Below the pieces are notes generated by a model. That model was not told the DNA's origin. It made no database searches and saw only the letters and a program-made list of their open reading frames with translations. A stretch of 64,000 bases of DNA from Haemophilus haemolyticus. GTDB taxonomy: Bacteria > Pseudomonadota > Gammaproteobacteria > Enterobacterales > Pasteurellaceae. This document shows, piece by piece, positions 51,434 to 62,698 of this stretch (positions within the stretch are counted from its first letter, which is position 1; the number at the start of each line of letters is the position of its first letter). The DNA lies in the NCBI RefSeq assembly GCF_003352385.1, contig NZ_CP031243.1, positions 1,733,501-1,797,500 of the forward strand, written 5' to 3'. The translations under genes were made by a program, and so were the position numbers.

Positions 51434-52753
51434 CTACAAAACCTTACTCACAATTTTTCCATCAGCCACTTGAGTTGTAATGAAGTCCCCTTGATTGACA
51501 TCTTTCACGCTAACAATGGCTTTACCTTGCGGGTTCTCTGCAATCGAATAACCTCTTGCCAATACCTTCAAGGGACTTAAGCCATCCAATTTTCCGCATA
51601 ACGTTGCCAGTTTATGTTGACGTTCCGTCACTTGGCGATTTATGCTGAAATTTAACCGCACTTGTAACTGCTCTAAGCGTTGTTGGTGACGTTGCACTCG
51701 ATATGGCAATGGATTTTGTTTCAAGCGAGAAGAAAGTGCGGTGAATTTTTGTTGTGTATTTTCAAACTGACGCCACATAGCAAGTTGCAAGCGATGCGTA
51801 AGCTGTTCATTTTTCGCCTGTTGAGCGCGTAACTGATTTTGTGGATGTTGATTTTGCAATCGTAAAATTAGCTGTTTCAAACGCTGGCTTTTTCGCGTAA
51901 ATAAGCGATCAAATGCCATATCTAAACGTTGCTGTTGATGGCGCAGTTGTTGCAATAATTCATCTTGATTACGACTAACTAGCTCAGCCGCAGCAGAAGG
52001 GGTCGGCGCACGAAGATCTGCAACAAAATCGGCAATCGTCACATCTGTTTCATGACCTACCGCACTGATAATAGGTAAGGTTGAACGAAAAATCGCTCGC
52101 ACCACTTCTTCTTCATTAAAGCACCAAAGATCTTCTAATGAACCTCCACCACGCCCCACAATTAATACATCCACTTCTTGTCGCAGATTGGCAAGTTCAA
52201 TCATCTGCACAATTTCTGCTGTCGCCTCTTTGCCTTGAACCGCAGTGGGATAAATGACGACTTTTAAACTTGGATCACGACGTGCCAAAATATGCAAAAT
52301 ATCCTGTAATGCCGCACCTGTAGAAGACGTAATAATCCCCACTGCTTTACTAAAGTGCGGTAGATTTTTCTTAAGATTTTGAGCAAACAATCCTTCCGCA
52401 GCCAACTTCATTTTTAACGCTTCAAATTGCTGTTGCAATAATCCCTCGCCAGCTGGGTGCATCGAATCAATAATAAGCTGATAATCACCGCGAGGCTCAT
52501 ATAAACTCACATTGGCACGCACAAGCACTTGCATTCCATTTTGTGGACGAAAAGCTACACGCAAATTTTTCATGCGAAACATCGCGCAACGCACCTGCGC
52601 ATTTTCATCTTTCAGCGTTAAATACCAATGCCCAGACACAGGTTGGGTAAAATTGGAAATTTCACCCGTTAGCCAAATTTGGGAAAAATTACCCTCAAGC
52701 ATCTGACGTGCGGCAGAATTCAGTTGAGAGACGGAATAAATATTGTCTGACAT
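51434..52753 (-). CDS. xseA: Exodeoxyribonuclease VII large subunit
   Basis: 439 residues from ATG at 52753 ([20 protein letters not shown]). A TTG three codons upstream is possible but the ATG sits one base after the roxA stop, favouring coupling. N-terminal OB fold ([24 protein letters not shown] region), catalytic core ([44 protein letters not shown] region) and a long coiled coil of Gln/Leu/Arg. Degrades single-stranded DNA with XseB, which is not in the window. Confidence 0.95.
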   Translation of the reverse strand: MSDNIYSVSQLNSAARQMLEGNFSQIWLTGEISNFTQPVSGHWYLTLKDENAQVRCAMFRMKNLRVAFRPQNGMQVLVRANVSLYEPRGDYQLIIDSMHPAGEGLLQQQFEALKMKLAAEGLFAQNLKKNLPHFSKAVGIITSSTGAALQDILHILARRDPSLKVVIYPTAVQGKEATAEIVQMIELANLRQEVDVLIVGRGGGSLEDLWCFNEEEVVRAIFRSTLPIISAVGHETDVTIADFVADLRAPTPSAAAELVSRNQDELLQQLRHQQQRLDMAFDRLFTRKSQRLKQLILRLQNQHPQNQLRAQQAKNEQLTHRLQLAMWRQFENTQQKFTALSSRLKQNPLPYRVQRHQQRLEQLQVRLNFSINRQVTERQHKLATLCGKLDGLSPLKVLARGYSIAENPQGKAIVSVKDVNQGDFITTQVADGKIVSKVL

Positions 52754-52754
52754 A

Positions 52755-53969
52755 TTATTCAATTAACGCCCAACCATCATCAACCCAGTTACAAATGGAA
52801 TCCAACAGCAAATCCATTGAGGTTTCAGGATCTTCAGTTTCATTCACTAAATTAGATAGAAATGCCCAATCCAAACTTTCGCCGTCAGACAAGCGTTTTA
52901 ATACTTCGCTCTCAATGACATTAAGTTCATCTAACCATTCGCCGTTCGCATAAATTCGCAACGGATTTTCGGTGTAAAGCAATTTACAATTGTTGTCTTG
53001 AGAAAGGAATGCGCCATCTTCTTCTAAAATTGACCGCACTTCATCAGGATCACACATTTCATCAGAGACTAATAACTCGTAACGACGAGAACTCACCGCA
53101 CTTGCTACGGCTTGCTTAAACAACGCATCAAAAGCTTCTGAATGAGCCAATTTATCCAATAAAAGCTGTTTCATCGCTTGAATATTTTCATCCGCAAGTT
53201 TACCTGTACATTGTTCAGACTGGCTTAAACGTAGCGGCAAATCAAACTCACTTAAATTCAAATCAGGATCTTGATGACAAAAACCTTTGCTTATCCCATC
53301 AATCAAATTGCTTAAATTTGGATAACGCAAGCCAAAAGAAAAGGTTAAACAATCATCTTCAGCTACGCCATAATGTGCCATACGCGCTGGAATATATAGG
53401 ATGTCGCCTGGATTCATCACGTCATCAATCACTAATTCGCCCATATCGTCAAAAATTCGGATTGGCTGATTGGGTTTAAATTCGGTACTTGGATCACACC
53501 ATTTTCCTAACTGCCAACGACGATGACCATATCCTTGCACCAAGAATACATCATACTCATCATAATGCTTACCAACAGAACCACCTTTCGGCGCGTAAGA
53601 CACCATAATATCGTCTCGTTGCCATTGAGGAATAAAGCCAAATTTATTCCAAAGTTGTCCTAATTCAGGCGACCATTGCTCCAAATTTTGAACCAACACC
53701 GACCATTTTTCTGGCAATTTTTGGAAATCCTTTTCGCTCAAAGGACTAAAAAAAACTTTCCAATCATCATCAGAAAATGTCTTCACTAAACGAGCGGTGA
53801 CATCTTCATTTTGAGCGAGTTCAATAATATCTTGTGGCTCAAACTGTCCAATGATTTCAGGTAAACCGTTACGAATCACTAGTGGCTTTTTCTGCCAATA
53901 ATCACGTAGAAAAATTTCTGGCGTGATATGTTCAGGTAAACAAAAATCAACAGATGAAAGTGCGGTCAT
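52755..53969 (-). CDS. roxA: Ribosomal protein uL16 3-hydroxylase RoxA-like cupin
   Basis: 404 residues, JmjC-type cupin of the YcfD/RoxA group. Iron site motif [18 protein letters not shown] near residue 140 (His-x-Asp) with a second His in MAHYGV. E. coli YcfD hydroxylates an arginine of ribosomal protein L16 using 2-oxoglutarate and oxygen. Assigned by family; two uptake signals lie inside. Sits between rnfH and xseA on the same strand. Confidence 0.85.
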   Translation of the reverse strand: MTALSSVDFCLPEHITPEIFLRDYWQKKPLVIRNGLPEIIGQFEPQDIIELAQNEDVTARLVKTFSDDDWKVFFSPLSEKDFQKLPEKWSVLVQNLEQWSPELGQLWNKFGFIPQWQRDDIMVSYAPKGGSVGKHYDEYDVFLVQGYGHRRWQLGKWCDPSTEFKPNQPIRIFDDMGELVIDDVMNPGDILYIPARMAHYGVAEDDCLTFSFGLRYPNLSNLIDGISKGFCHQDPDLNLSEFDLPLRLSQSEQCTGKLADENIQAMKQLLLDKLAHSEAFDALFKQAVASAVSSRRYELLVSDEMCDPDEVRSILEEDGAFLSQDNNCKLLYTENPLRIYANGEWLDELNVIESEVLKRLSDGESLDWAFLSNLVNETEDPETSMDLLLDSICNWVDDGWALIE

Positions 53970-53971
53970 TT

Positions 53972-54280
53972 TTAAGCTCCTTTTTCTTTGTCTTTGGCTG
54001 CAGCTTGCTCTGCTGCACGTTTACGGCGAATTTCTTTCGGATCAGCAAGTAATAGACGATAAATTTCAATACGATCGCCCTCTTTTAATACATCAGTCAA
54101 TTTTATTGGACGACTGAAAATCCCAATTTTATTTGTGCTCAAATCAATCTCTGGAAATTGGCTTAAAATCCCTGATTGCGTAATCGCAGTTTGCACGGAA
54201 ATGCCTTCATCAACTTGAAAAGATTTCAAATAATAACGTTCTGGCAAAGCATAAGCGATTTCAATGTTAATCTGATTCAT
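53972..54280 (-). CDS. rnfH: RnfH family protein (UPF0125)
   Basis: 102 residues, ubiquitin-like fold family named RnfH, whose function is not settled; in E. coli it lies near ratA and smpB, which are not beside it here. Segments [18 protein letters not shown] and [26 protein letters not shown]-like are typical; the C-terminus is a charged Lys/Ala/Glu helix. Two bp before roxA. Confidence 0.88.
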   Translation of the reverse strand: [102 protein letters not shown]

Positions 54281-54457
54281 TTTTACTTCTTTGTTAAAAA
54301 ATTTTAACCATTATAACGGAAAAGTGCGGTGACTTTTAATGATAAATCACGAGCAATAACGTCACTCAATTATAGCCGCTTGTTTTAGCGTTATAGATTG
54401 AGAATTTAAGGCTTTTTCGCTACAATACGCCACTATTTTTTACATCATCAAATAAAA

Positions 54458-55042
54458 ATGTCAGAAATAAAACTCATTGTTGGTTTAGGTAATCCTGGCG
54501 ATAAATATACCGATACACGCCACAATGCAGGCCAATGGCTTATTGAACGCTTAGCACGTCGTTTTAACGTTTCGCTAAATCCAGAAAGTAAATTCTTCGG
54601 AAAAACTGCCCGCAGTTTAGTGAATGGAAAAGAAGTGCGCCTTTTAGTACCGACAACTTTTATGAATTTAAGCGGTAAAGCGGTTGGGGCATTGGCAAGT
54701 TTTTATCGTATTAAACCTGAAGAAATTTTAGTGATTCATGATGAATTAGATTTACCGCCAGGCACAGCGAAACTCAAACAAGGCGGCGGGCATGGCGGAC
54801 ATAACGGCTTAAAAGATATTGTGGCTCAACTAGGCAATAACAATAATTTCTATCGTTTACGTATTGGCATTGGGCATCCTGGCCATCGTGATTTAGTTGC
54901 GGGTTACGTCTTAAATAAACCCTCACCAACAGATCGCGATGCACTTGAAAAAGTGCTAGATGAGGCAACTGATTGTGTAGAAATGATTTTCAAAGATGGA
55001 ATGGTCAAAGCGACCAACCGTTTAAACAGTTTCAAAATTTAA
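54458..55042 (+). CDS. pth: Peptidyl-tRNA hydrolase
   Basis: 194 residues. Recycles peptidyl-tRNA dropped by ribosomes. Catalytic His in [10 protein letters not shown] near residue 20, [10 protein letters not shown] and [20 protein letters not shown]. Starts a two-gene unit with ychF, as in E. coli. An uptake signal lies between the two genes. Confidence 0.96.
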   Translation: MSEIKLIVGLGNPGDKYTDTRHNAGQWLIERLARRFNVSLNPESKFFGKTARSLVNGKEVRLLVPTTFMNLSGKAVGALASFYRIKPEEILVIHDELDLPPGTAKLKQGGGHGGHNGLKDIVAQLGNNNNFYRLRIGIGHPGHRDLVAGYVLNKPSPTDRDALEKVLDEATDCVEMIFKDGMVKATNRLNSFKI

Positions 55043-55089
55043 AAGTGCGGTTAGCTTTACAACCGTTTTACTCAAAATAAGGAAAAATT

Positions 55090-56181
55090 ATGGGATTCAA
55101 ATGTGGTATTGTGGGATTGCCAAATGTAGGCAAATCTACTCTTTTTAACGCGCTAACTAAAGCTGGTATTGAAGCCGCAAACTATCCATTCTGTACTATA
55201 GAACCAAATACGGGTGTCGTACCAATGCCAGATCCGCGTTTAGATGCATTGGCAGAAATCGTTAAACCTGAACGCGTATTACCTACCACGATGGAATTCG
55301 TGGACATCGCAGGCTTAGTTGCGGGAGCAAGTAAAGGTGAAGGCTTAGGTAACAAATTCCTCGCTAATATTCGTGAAACGGATGCGATCGGTCACGTCGT
55401 TCGGTGCTTTGAAAATGACGATATCGTGCACGTTGCGGGGAAAATTGACCCACAAGATGACATTGACACCATCAATACCGAATTAGCCTTAGCAGACTTA
55501 GACAGCTGTGAACGAGCGATCCAACGTTTACAAAAACGTGCCAAAGGTGACGACAAAGAGGCTAAATTTGAACTTTCCGTTATGGAAAAAATTCTTCCTG
55601 TACTTGAAAATGCGGGAATGATTCGCTCTGTTGGGTTAGATAAAGAAGAATTACAAGCAATTAAGAGTTACAACTTCTTAACTTTAAAACCAACAATGTA
55701 TATCGCAAACGTGAATGAAGATGGTTTTGAAAATAACCCATATTTAGATCGCGTTCGTGAAATTGCAGCAAAAGAAGGAGCAGTTGTTGTTCCTGTATGT
55801 GCGGCAATTGAATCTGAAATTGCGGAACTTGATGATGAAGAAAAAGTCGAGTTTTTACAAGATTTAGGTATTGAAGAACCGGGATTGAATCGCGTAATTC
55901 GTGCGGGCTACGCACTTTTAAACCTTCAAACTTACTTTACCGCAGGCGTAAAAGAAGTACGAGCTTGGACAGTTTCAGTCGGCGCAACCGCACCAAAAGC
56001 AGCAGCTGTAATCCACACCGACTTTGAAAAAGGCTTTATCCGAGCAGAAGTTATCGCTTACGAAGACTTTATCCAATTCAACGGTGAAAATGGTGCAAAA
56101 GAAGCGGGTAAATGGCGTTTAGAAGGCAAAGATTACATCGTACAAGATGGCGATGTAATGCACTTCCGATTCAACGTATAA
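55090..56181 (+). CDS. ychF: Redox-regulated ATPase YchF (OLA1 family)
   Basis: 363 residues. GTPase-fold protein that prefers ATP: G1 [15 protein letters not shown] at the N-terminus, G3 FVDIAGLV, an NVNE motif where a GTPase would have NKxD, a coiled coil (about 130-200) and a C-terminal TGS domain. Negative regulator of oxidative stress responses in E. coli, interacts with ribosomes. Terminated by a paired-USS hairpin. Confidence 0.95.
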   Translation: MGFKCGIVGLPNVGKSTLFNALTKAGIEAANYPFCTIEPNTGVVPMPDPRLDALAEIVKPERVLPTTMEFVDIAGLVAGASKGEGLGNKFLANIRETDAIGHVVRCFENDDIVHVAGKIDPQDDIDTINTELALADLDSCERAIQRLQKRAKGDDKEAKFELSVMEKILPVLENAGMIRSVGLDKEELQAIKSYNFLTLKPTMYIANVNEDGFENNPYLDRVREIAAKEGAVVVPVCAAIESEIAELDDEEKVEFLQDLGIEEPGLNRVIRAGYALLNLQTYFTAGVKEVRAWTVSVGATAPKAAAVIHTDFEKGFIRAEVIAYEDFIQFNGENGAKEAGKWRLEGKDYIVQDGDVMHFRFNV

Positions 56182-56190
56182 AAACATACA

Positions 56191-56224
56191 AAAAAATAAC
56201 CGCACTTTTTAAGTGCGGTTATTT
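56191..56224. terminator. Paired-USS terminator between ychF and rnd
   Basis: AATAACCGCACTT, loop TTT, AAGTGCGGTTATT, perfect 13-bp stem of two inverted uptake signals, A-rich on the left (serving the minus-strand rnd) and T-containing on the right (serving ychF). Confidence 0.88.
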
Positions 56225-56231
56225 GTTATGT

Positions 56232-57374
56232 TTACTTGATGACATCAACTAACTTTTCACCAATAGATTTGCGCCATCCAATCAGCAACTCTGGTAGCTT
56301 GTCTTGAGAACAATTATATTTCCAAACCCATTTAATCAATTCTTCCAAAGTGCGTTTACTTGCAACGATTTCAGGGGTTAAACCTTCTGGTGTTAAGCTA
56401 TTCACTTTTTCTTGTAACAATCGAATTGTTTTTTTATAACGAGGATCTTCAGAAATACGTTCAATAGGTTTTGGATAGTCATTAGAAGAAACACGTCTAG
56501 CTTGAGCAAGTAATTGCAAAATCTTTTTACCACGCACACGCACTTCATTTTCAGTTAATCCCATTTCTAACATTTCAGATGTATTACGTGGATTATTCTT
56601 TGCCACTTTCCAAAGATTATCTGATTTCACAATATAAGAAAGTGCTAAATCACGCTCTATTGCGACGTTTTGTCGCCACTGCGCCAAAATTCTTAAACGA
56701 GACAATTCTAATGGATTTAATTTCCAAGCATTTGGAATATCTAAATAAGCTTTTTCTGAATCTCGTTCTTGTAATTTATGTGTCTTAGAAAGAGCAAGTT
56801 CGCAATCATCTCTTACAGTTTGTTCCCAAGGTGTTTTAGCTAACTCTTTTTCAAGAATATGATAAAGCGGTAATAAATACCAAACATCACCTGCTGCATA
56901 TTGAAGTTGAATATCAGAAAGGGGGCGTTTGATCCAATTCGTTCGTGTTGCACCTTTATCGATTTCTACATTTAAGTATTGTTGTGCTAATTTTGCCAAT
57001 CCTGCTGATGTGCCAAGCCCAAGAAAGCGAGCCATAATTTGCGTATCAATCATTGGGCGTGGAAGCTGATCAAATTCTTGTAAGAAAACCAATAAATCCT
57101 CACTACAAGAATGTAAGACTTTTAATACTTTAGGATTGGATAACAATGCAACAAAAGGCGAAAAATCCGTAATCGCTAAAGGATCAATTAAAGAAACGCG
57201 CTCACCATCATAAAGTTGGATTAATCCCAGCTTAGGAAAATAAGTGGAAACACGCATAAATTCTGTATCTAGGGCAACTGCACTTTGCTGCTGAGCCAAA
57301 TTGCAAATTTCCAATAGCGCAGTATTATCCGAAATGACTCTAAAGTGCGGTGGATTTTGACATTCTTTTATCAT
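56232..57374 (-). CDS. rnd: Ribonuclease D
   Basis: 380 residues. DEDDy 3'-5' exonuclease: Exo I VALDTEFMRVSTYFPKLGLIQ, Exo II LHSCSEDLLVFL, Exo III LQYAAGDVWYLLPLY, then two HRDC domains (about 210-380). Trims tRNA 3' ends. 55 bp downstream of fadD, separated from it by a hairpin. fadD-rnd adjacency is conserved with E. coli. Confidence 0.95.
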   Translation of the reverse strand: MIKECQNPPHFRVISDNTALLEICNLAQQQSAVALDTEFMRVSTYFPKLGLIQLYDGERVSLIDPLAITDFSPFVALLSNPKVLKVLHSCSEDLLVFLQEFDQLPRPMIDTQIMARFLGLGTSAGLAKLAQQYLNVEIDKGATRTNWIKRPLSDIQLQYAAGDVWYLLPLYHILEKELAKTPWEQTVRDDCELALSKTHKLQERDSEKAYLDIPNAWKLNPLELSRLRILAQWRQNVAIERDLALSYIVKSDNLWKVAKNNPRNTSEMLEMGLTENEVRVRGKKILQLLAQARRVSSNDYPKPIERISEDPRYKKTIRLLQEKVNSLTPEGLTPEIVASKRTLEELIKWVWKYNCSQDKLPELLIGWRKSIGEKLVDVIK

Positions 57375-57398
57375 AGTAATTTTTTATTTAAAAAGAAC

Positions 57399-57425
57399 AA
57401 AAATGGGATATTGCTATCCCATTTT
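57399..57425 (-). terminator. Hairpin between fadD and rnd
   Basis: AATGGGATA / TATCCCATT with a 4-nt loop (TTGC), followed on the minus strand by TTTTGTTC, five bases after the fadD stop; probable terminator, perhaps partial since rnd lies just beyond. Confidence 0.75.
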
Positions 57426-57429
57426 GACA

Positions 57430-59118
57430 TTAATGTTTTGAACGTTTTGCGATCTCTTCATCGCGTAAAACCCGACGTAAAATCTTACCTACATTGGTTT
57501 TTGGCAGTTCGTCTCGAAACTCAATTTCTTTTGGTACTTTATAGCCAGTGAGATATTGGCGACAATGATTTCGAAGTTCATCACGAGTTAAACTATCGTC
57601 TTTTTTCACGACAAAGATTTTTATCGTTTCGCCAGAAACTGCGTGAGGAACGCCAATTGCCACAGCCTCAGACACTTTGTAATTCAGCATAACGACATCT
57701 TCAATTTCATTTGGATAGACATTAAAGCCAGAAACCAAAATCATATCTTTTTTACGATCCACAATGCGTAAGCTATATGATTCATCCATAATGACAATAT
57801 CGCCTGTTGCCATCCAACCGTCTTTTAACACTTCACTCGTTGCTTCAGGTCGTTGCCAATAACCTCGCATTACTTGATCGCCTTTTACCCATAATTCGCC
57901 AGCTTCGCCAATTTTTGCATCAGAGCCATCATCTTTAATGATTTTTATATCTGTATTTGGCACTGGTACACCAATAGTACCATTATGTTTCACAACATTA
58001 ATCGGACAAGCGGCGATTAATGGCGAACATTCCGTCATTCCATAACCTTCAATGATGTTACAGCCCGTCAATTCGTGCCAACGTGTTGCTACAGACTGTT
58101 GAATAGCCATACCACCACCAACAGAAAGTTTTAAAGCTGAAAAATCAACTTCTTTGAAATTTTCATTATTTAACAACGCATTAAATAAGGTATTCACACC
58201 AGTGATTGCTTCAAAACGGTATTTTTTCAACTCTTTCACAAATCCTTCAATATCCCTCGGATTGGTGATTAAGATCGCAGTTACACCTAACTCTAAAAAT
58301 AATAAGCAGTTTACCGTTAAGGCAAATACGTGATAAAGAGGCAAAGCTAAAATAGCTGAGCGAGTGCGAGAATGATCACCGATAAATGGCTCTGCAATCC
58401 ATTTTGCTTGGAAGACATTGGTTATAATATTTCCGTGCGTCAGCATCGCACCTTTCGCTACACCTGTTGTGCCGCCGGTATATTGTAAAAAGGCTAAATC
58501 TTCGCGTTCCATTTCAGGGCGAACATATTGGCGATATTTACCAATACTCAATACTTCGCGGAACGTCACTGCGTGCGGTAATTTATATTTCGGCACGAGT
58601 TTTTTCACATATTTCACGACAAAATTGACTAAAGTACGTTTACCAAATGAAAGTTGATCGCCCATTCGGGTAAGAATAACGTGTTTAACATTGGTATTGA
58701 AAACGACTTTTTCCAAGGTAGAAGCAAAATTTGATACCACGACAATCGCTACCGCACCACTATCTTGCAACTGATGTTCTAATTCTCTCGGTGTGTAAAG
58801 AGGATTGACATTTACTGCAATTAAGCCAGCACGCAAAATACCAAAAAGTGCGATGGGATATTGCAATAAATTGGGCATCATTAATGCCACGCGATCACCA
58901 CGCTGAAGTTTAAATTCATTTTGCAAATACGCGGCAAATGCACGACTGCGCTCTTCTAATTTACGAAAAGTAAGTACTTGACCCATATTAATGTAAGCGG
59001 GACGATCTGGATGTTCGCGCACAGCTTTGTCGAACATATCCAAAATAGATTCATATTTTGAGGTATCCAGAAATTTTTCAGAACCTTCTGGATAATTTTG
59101 AAACCAAATTTTTTCCAT
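57430..59118 (-). CDS. fadD: Long-chain fatty acid-CoA ligase FadD
   Basis: 562 residues, ANL superfamily. AMP-binding motif [18 protein letters not shown] near residue 213, [15 protein letters not shown] segment ([13 protein letters not shown]), and the FACS motif around [14 protein letters not shown] with [18 protein letters not shown]. Activates imported fatty acids; works with the P1/FadL porin also in this window. No beta-oxidation genes are visible here. Confidence 0.95.
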   Translation of the reverse strand: MEKIWFQNYPEGSEKFLDTSKYESILDMFDKAVREHPDRPAYINMGQVLTFRKLEERSRAFAAYLQNEFKLQRGDRVALMMPNLLQYPIALFGILRAGLIAVNVNPLYTPRELEHQLQDSGAVAIVVVSNFASTLEKVVFNTNVKHVILTRMGDQLSFGKRTLVNFVVKYVKKLVPKYKLPHAVTFREVLSIGKYRQYVRPEMEREDLAFLQYTGGTTGVAKGAMLTHGNIITNVFQAKWIAEPFIGDHSRTRSAILALPLYHVFALTVNCLLFLELGVTAILITNPRDIEGFVKELKKYRFEAITGVNTLFNALLNNENFKEVDFSALKLSVGGGMAIQQSVATRWHELTGCNIIEGYGMTECSPLIAACPINVVKHNGTIGVPVPNTDIKIIKDDGSDAKIGEAGELWVKGDQVMRGYWQRPEATSEVLKDGWMATGDIVIMDESYSLRIVDRKKDMILVSGFNVYPNEIEDVVMLNYKVSEAVAIGVPHAVSGETIKIFVVKKDDSLTRDELRNHCRQYLTGYKVPKEIEFRDELPKTNVGKILRRVLRDEEIAKRSKH

Positions 59119-59160
59119 TTTTTATCCTAATTTGTTGGAAAATCTTTAAGATTCTATCAT

Positions 59161-59712
59161 TTAATTCAAATAATAGCGAATTTCAGGCTGGACATACCAA
59201 GGGTGATGTCTCCATCTAAAAAATCCCCAATCATCATCTTCATCCCAATCATCTGTTGGATACTCATAAGTAGTACTGAGTGTCCAAATACGGTATTTGT
59301 CAGGTTGAATAACAGGATAAGTATAATCAGCTTGTTCGATCTTGCCTTTTTCTGTTCCAACTAATTGCCCGCCCACAGTAATATAACGTTCTTTTAAATT
59401 TTCAGGGTCCACAAAGCCATTAAAATAGACGATAAAGCGGCCATCTGATTGAAATTCAACAAATGGTTTACCTGAAATTGATGACACCGGTAAACTTAAT
59501 ACTTCAATTTTTGTTTGATTTGGTAAAACAGTCGCCTGAACAATTTTCCCGCCAAGCCGAACAGTTTTACAATGACAGGTTAAATCTTGAGGGGAAATCT
59601 CGCGATAGGAATTAATAGAGAATCGCTCTTCTTCTAACCCTTTCGGCGGTGCCATACAGCCAGTCAATCCCAAGCAAAGTGCGGTAAAAAATAAGGTGAT
59701 TTTGCCTTTCAT
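59161..59712 (-). CDS. slp: Slp family outer membrane lipoprotein (YeaY-like)
   Basis: 183 residues. Lipoprotein signal MKGKITLFFTALCLGLTGC (Cys19), then the Slp domain with HCKTVRLGGKIVQA, ITVGGQLVG and YTYPVIQPD. Position between fadD and tsaB matches E. coli yeaY, a slp paralogue. The C-terminus, WDEDDDWGFFRWRHHPWYVQ, is very acidic then aromatic/His-rich and looks like an added tail. Confidence 0.9.
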   Translation of the reverse strand: MKGKITLFFTALCLGLTGCMAPPKGLEEERFSINSYREISPQDLTCHCKTVRLGGKIVQATVLPNQTKIEVLSLPVSSISGKPFVEFQSDGRFIVYFNGFVDPENLKERYITVGGQLVGTEKGKIEQADYTYPVIQPDKYRIWTLSTTYEYPTDDWDEDDDWGFFRWRHHPWYVQPEIRYYLN

Positions 59713-59736
59713 TTTCTATCCTCCAGTTATTTAAAC

Positions 59737-60447
59737 TTATTCGCGTCCTGGTAATTTTTTCCAAGTAACCTCGTTTCGCAAATAAATCGGTTCAATCTCT
59801 AAAGCTGAAATTGTGCGTTTTTGCAAGTATTCTACTCGTGCGAGCTCCAGCATATATAAGGCATTAGGTAACACAATATCTGAGCTTGTTAGATTTTTTT
59901 CAGTAAATTGAGAATACGCAACCCAACCAGTCCCGACTCTAAATGCATTATCATCTCGAAGCTGTTTAATTGCTTGTTCAGGGGAACAAACTTGTTCAGT
60001 TATGATTTCTCGCCATTGAAAAAACTCTCCAAAATCAGACCGCACTTTTTCTCTCACTAATTGAGAAAAATAAACTTCGTTCATTCTCGCATCAATCGCT
60101 GCAACGACATTTTCTGCTTGATGTAATTCAAATGCCGCCTGTGCCATTGCGGTTAAATTTGAAATAGGAATGACAGGCAAATCCGCACCAAACGCCAAAC
60201 CTTGTGCAATCCCAGCACCAACACGAACGCCAGTAAAACTCCCCGGACCACGCCCAAAGGCAAGGGCATCAACTTCGTTTAAACGTAAACCAGAATTTGC
60301 CAAAATTTCATCAATCATGGGTAAAATTCGTTTGGTGTGAGTGCGTTGAGCAAGTTCATTAATATGAGTTTTCTCACCACGATACAATAAAGCGACAGAA
60401 CAAGCTTCAGTTGAAGTATCTAGCGCCAATAAAGTTAAATTTTGCAT
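59737..60447 (-). CDS. tsaB: tRNA threonylcarbamoyladenosine biosynthesis protein TsaB
   Basis: 236 residues, ASKHA-fold protein, LALDTSTEACSVALLYRG at the N-terminus and ALAFGRGPGSFTGVRVGAGIAQG near 65. Partner of TsaD and TsaE in t6A37 synthesis. 12 bp after yoaA on the same strand. Confidence 0.95.
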   Translation of the reverse strand: MQNLTLLALDTSTEACSVALLYRGEKTHINELAQRTHTKRILPMIDEILANSGLRLNEVDALAFGRGPGSFTGVRVGAGIAQGLAFGADLPVIPISNLTAMAQAAFELHQAENVVAAIDARMNEVYFSQLVREKVRSDFGEFFQWREIITEQVCSPEQAIKQLRDDNAFRVGTGWVAYSQFTEKNLTSSDIVLPNALYMLELARVEYLQKRTISALEIEPIYLRNEVTWKKLPGRE

Positions 60448-60459
60448 TATTATTCTCGT

Positions 60460-62382
60460 TTATTTATTTTGTAAGAATTGTATCACTTTGTTGAGATCAC
60501 GGGTACGACTTGAGTTAGGTAAACTTTTCAAAAATGTTTCACCATAATTGCGCATCACCAATCGATTATCACAAATAATCACAACGCCACAATCTGTAAT
60601 ATCACGAATTAAACGTCCTACGCCTTGTTTCAACGTAATCACCGCTTCAGGAATTTGAATGTCATTGAATGGATCGCCACCTTGCAAGCGACAATCCTCA
60701 ATACGGGCTTTTAACAAAGGCTCATCTGGCGCAGTAAAAGGAAGTTTATCAATAATGACTAAAGAAAGTGCATCTCCGCGCACATCTACACCTTCCCAAA
60801 AGCTAGAGGTTGCCACCAAAACGCTGTGGGTTTCTTTTATAAATTGCTCGAGTAATTTTCCTTTTGAGGTTTCACCTTGTAATAAAATAGAAAGGTTACT
60901 TTTTTCACGGAAGTATTCTGCTAAACCGCGCATCATTGAATAAGAGGTACACAGAACAAAACAACGCCCCTTATTTGCTTCAATCACAGGCAATAACATT
61001 TCGCCTAGTGAACTTAATGTATTCTCCTGATTCGTATTCGGCAAATATCGAGGCACACAAAGCATAGATTGTTCAGAATAATTAAAGGGACTCGGTAAAA
61101 TTTTTTGTGTAGCATCTTCAATGCCTAAACGTTGGCAGAAATGATTAAAAGTTCCCCCCACTTCTAATGTCGCTGATGTGAATATCCAAGCAGCTTCTTT
61201 AGCTTCGAGCTGAGCACCAAATTTATCGGCCACCGTCAATGGTGTAATATGTAAACCAAACTGGCGACTATTTCCTTCATACCAATAACAATAACCCACA
61301 ATATTTGTTTCAGATAAACGCTTGAGCTTAATCTTAATGGATTCAACACGCTCAAAAATACTATCCAAAGTTTGGGAGCGACCAAGCACTAATTTAATTA
61401 CCTCAGCTAAAAAATCTATTTTCTCCTGTAATAATTCAAAGGATTTTTTCACCGCACTTTGCGTGTAAAGCTCACGCCAATTTCCTCGAACATTACTCCC
61501 ATTACCCAGTAATAAACGAAAATCTTGTACAACCTTCAGTAAGGTATCAGATGTTGTGCCAAGCTGCTGCATATCTTTAAGTTCTGTGCGATAGACAATA
61601 TTAATATCCTTACACAAATCAAAAAGCTGGCGTGATGTTAAAGATTGACCAAAATATTGACTAGCAATATCTGGTAACTGATGAGCTTCGTCAAAAATAA
61701 TCACTTCTGCATTCGGAATAAGTTCGCCAAAACCACTTTCTTTTACAGCCATATCAGCAAAAAATAAATGATGATTAACTACAACCAAATCAGCATTTAA
61801 TGCTTTTTTACGCGCACTTGCTACATAACATTCTGAATAATTAGGGCAATCTGTACCTAAACAGCTTTCCGCTGTACTCGTCAGTTGAGGAATAATTGGG
61901 CTATCTTCTGCAAGCTCAATACATTCTGTGAAATCGCCTGTTTTAGTACTATTGTTCCATGTACGTACTTTACTTAATTCGGCTAAAACAGACTTATCTC
62001 CAAGCACACCTTGAGCAATAACTTGATCTAAACGCTCTAAACAAAGATAGTTTGCCCGACCTTTTAGCAACGCAATTTTTCCCGTGAAATTAAGGGCTTT
62101 TTTAATAGCAGGAAGATCTCTATTAAAAAGCTGATCTTGAAGATTTTTAGAACCCGTTGAAATAATTGTTTTTTTAGCAAATACTAAAGCTGGAGCTAGA
62201 TATGCGAAGGTCTTTCCTGTACCCGTTCCAGCTTCAATGATAAGGGAAGATTTATTTTGGATTGACTCGCCAACAGCATGCGCCATTTCAGTCTGCTCAG
62301 TTCGAGGTCTAAAACCTTTGATACTCTGACTTAATTCGCCATTAACAGAGAAAATATTAGAAATGCGATCTTGATAATTCAT
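60460..62382 (-). CDS. yoaA: Fe-S helicase YoaA (DinG-like)
   Basis: 640 residues, XPD/DinG superfamily 2 helicase. Walker A IEAGTGTGKTFAYLAPA near residue 52, Fe-S cysteines in NYLCLERL and in CLGTDCPNYSECY, DEAH box IIFDEAHQLPD, motif VI QGVGRLIRD. Length and synteny with tsaB, slp and fadD fit YoaA better than DinG (~716 residues). In E. coli YoaA works with the HolC clamp-loader subunit in repair of replication-blocking damage. Confidence 0.9.
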   Translation of the reverse strand: MNYQDRISNIFSVNGELSQSIKGFRPRTEQTEMAHAVGESIQNKSSLIIEAGTGTGKTFAYLAPALVFAKKTIISTGSKNLQDQLFNRDLPAIKKALNFTGKIALLKGRANYLCLERLDQVIAQGVLGDKSVLAELSKVRTWNNSTKTGDFTECIELAEDSPIIPQLTSTAESCLGTDCPNYSECYVASARKKALNADLVVVNHHLFFADMAVKESGFGELIPNAEVIIFDEAHQLPDIASQYFGQSLTSRQLFDLCKDINIVYRTELKDMQQLGTTSDTLLKVVQDFRLLLGNGSNVRGNWRELYTQSAVKKSFELLQEKIDFLAEVIKLVLGRSQTLDSIFERVESIKIKLKRLSETNIVGYCYWYEGNSRQFGLHITPLTVADKFGAQLEAKEAAWIFTSATLEVGGTFNHFCQRLGIEDATQKILPSPFNYSEQSMLCVPRYLPNTNQENTLSSLGEMLLPVIEANKGRCFVLCTSYSMMRGLAEYFREKSNLSILLQGETSKGKLLEQFIKETHSVLVATSSFWEGVDVRGDALSLVIIDKLPFTAPDEPLLKARIEDCRLQGGDPFNDIQIPEAVITLKQGVGRLIRDITDCGVVIICDNRLVMRNYGETFLKSLPNSSRTRDLNKVIQFLQNK

Positions 62383-62501
62383 TAAATTAGAAAAATATAA
62401 ATTTTTATTAGTTTAACAAACTTATAAAAAATCGTATATGAAGATAGCAGTTTTATTAAAACTAAAATTAGACTCTTATTTGATTAAATAATGAGCAAAT
62501 T
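62383..62501. other. AT-rich gap between yoaA and the rrn terminator
   Basis: About 120 bp without coding potential; it should contain the yoaA promoter. I do not see a strong consensus promoter or any regulator site in it. Confidence 0.5.
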
Positions 62502-62540
62502 CCAAAAAACAAAAACCCCATATCTTTCGACACGGGGTTC
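62502..62540 (-). terminator. rRNA operon terminator
   Basis: On the minus strand AACCCCGTGTC, GAAA loop, GATATGGGGTT then TTTG: stem of 9 bp plus two A-U pairs (two G-U wobbles) with a stable tetraloop, about 45 bases past the 5S gene. Confidence 0.85.
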
Positions 62541-62581
62541 TTCTGTTTTTATTTAATTTAACTTAGATAAGTATTTGGTAA

Positions 62582-62698
62582 CCTGGCGGTGCCCTACTCT
62601 CACATGGGGATGCCCCACACTACCATCGGCATTACAGCGTTTCACTTCTGAGTTCGGTATGGTGTCAGGTGGTTCCACCGCACTATCGCCGCCAGGAT
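62582..62698 (-). rRNA. rrf: 5S ribosomal RNA
   Basis: About 117 nt on the minus strand, from ATCCTGGCGGCGATAGTGCG to GGCACCGCCAGGTT, with complementary ends (CCTGGCGG / CCGCCAGG) and the internal CCGAACTCAGAAGTGAAACG characteristic of 5S rRNA. Exact ends may be off by one or two bases. Confidence 0.95.
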
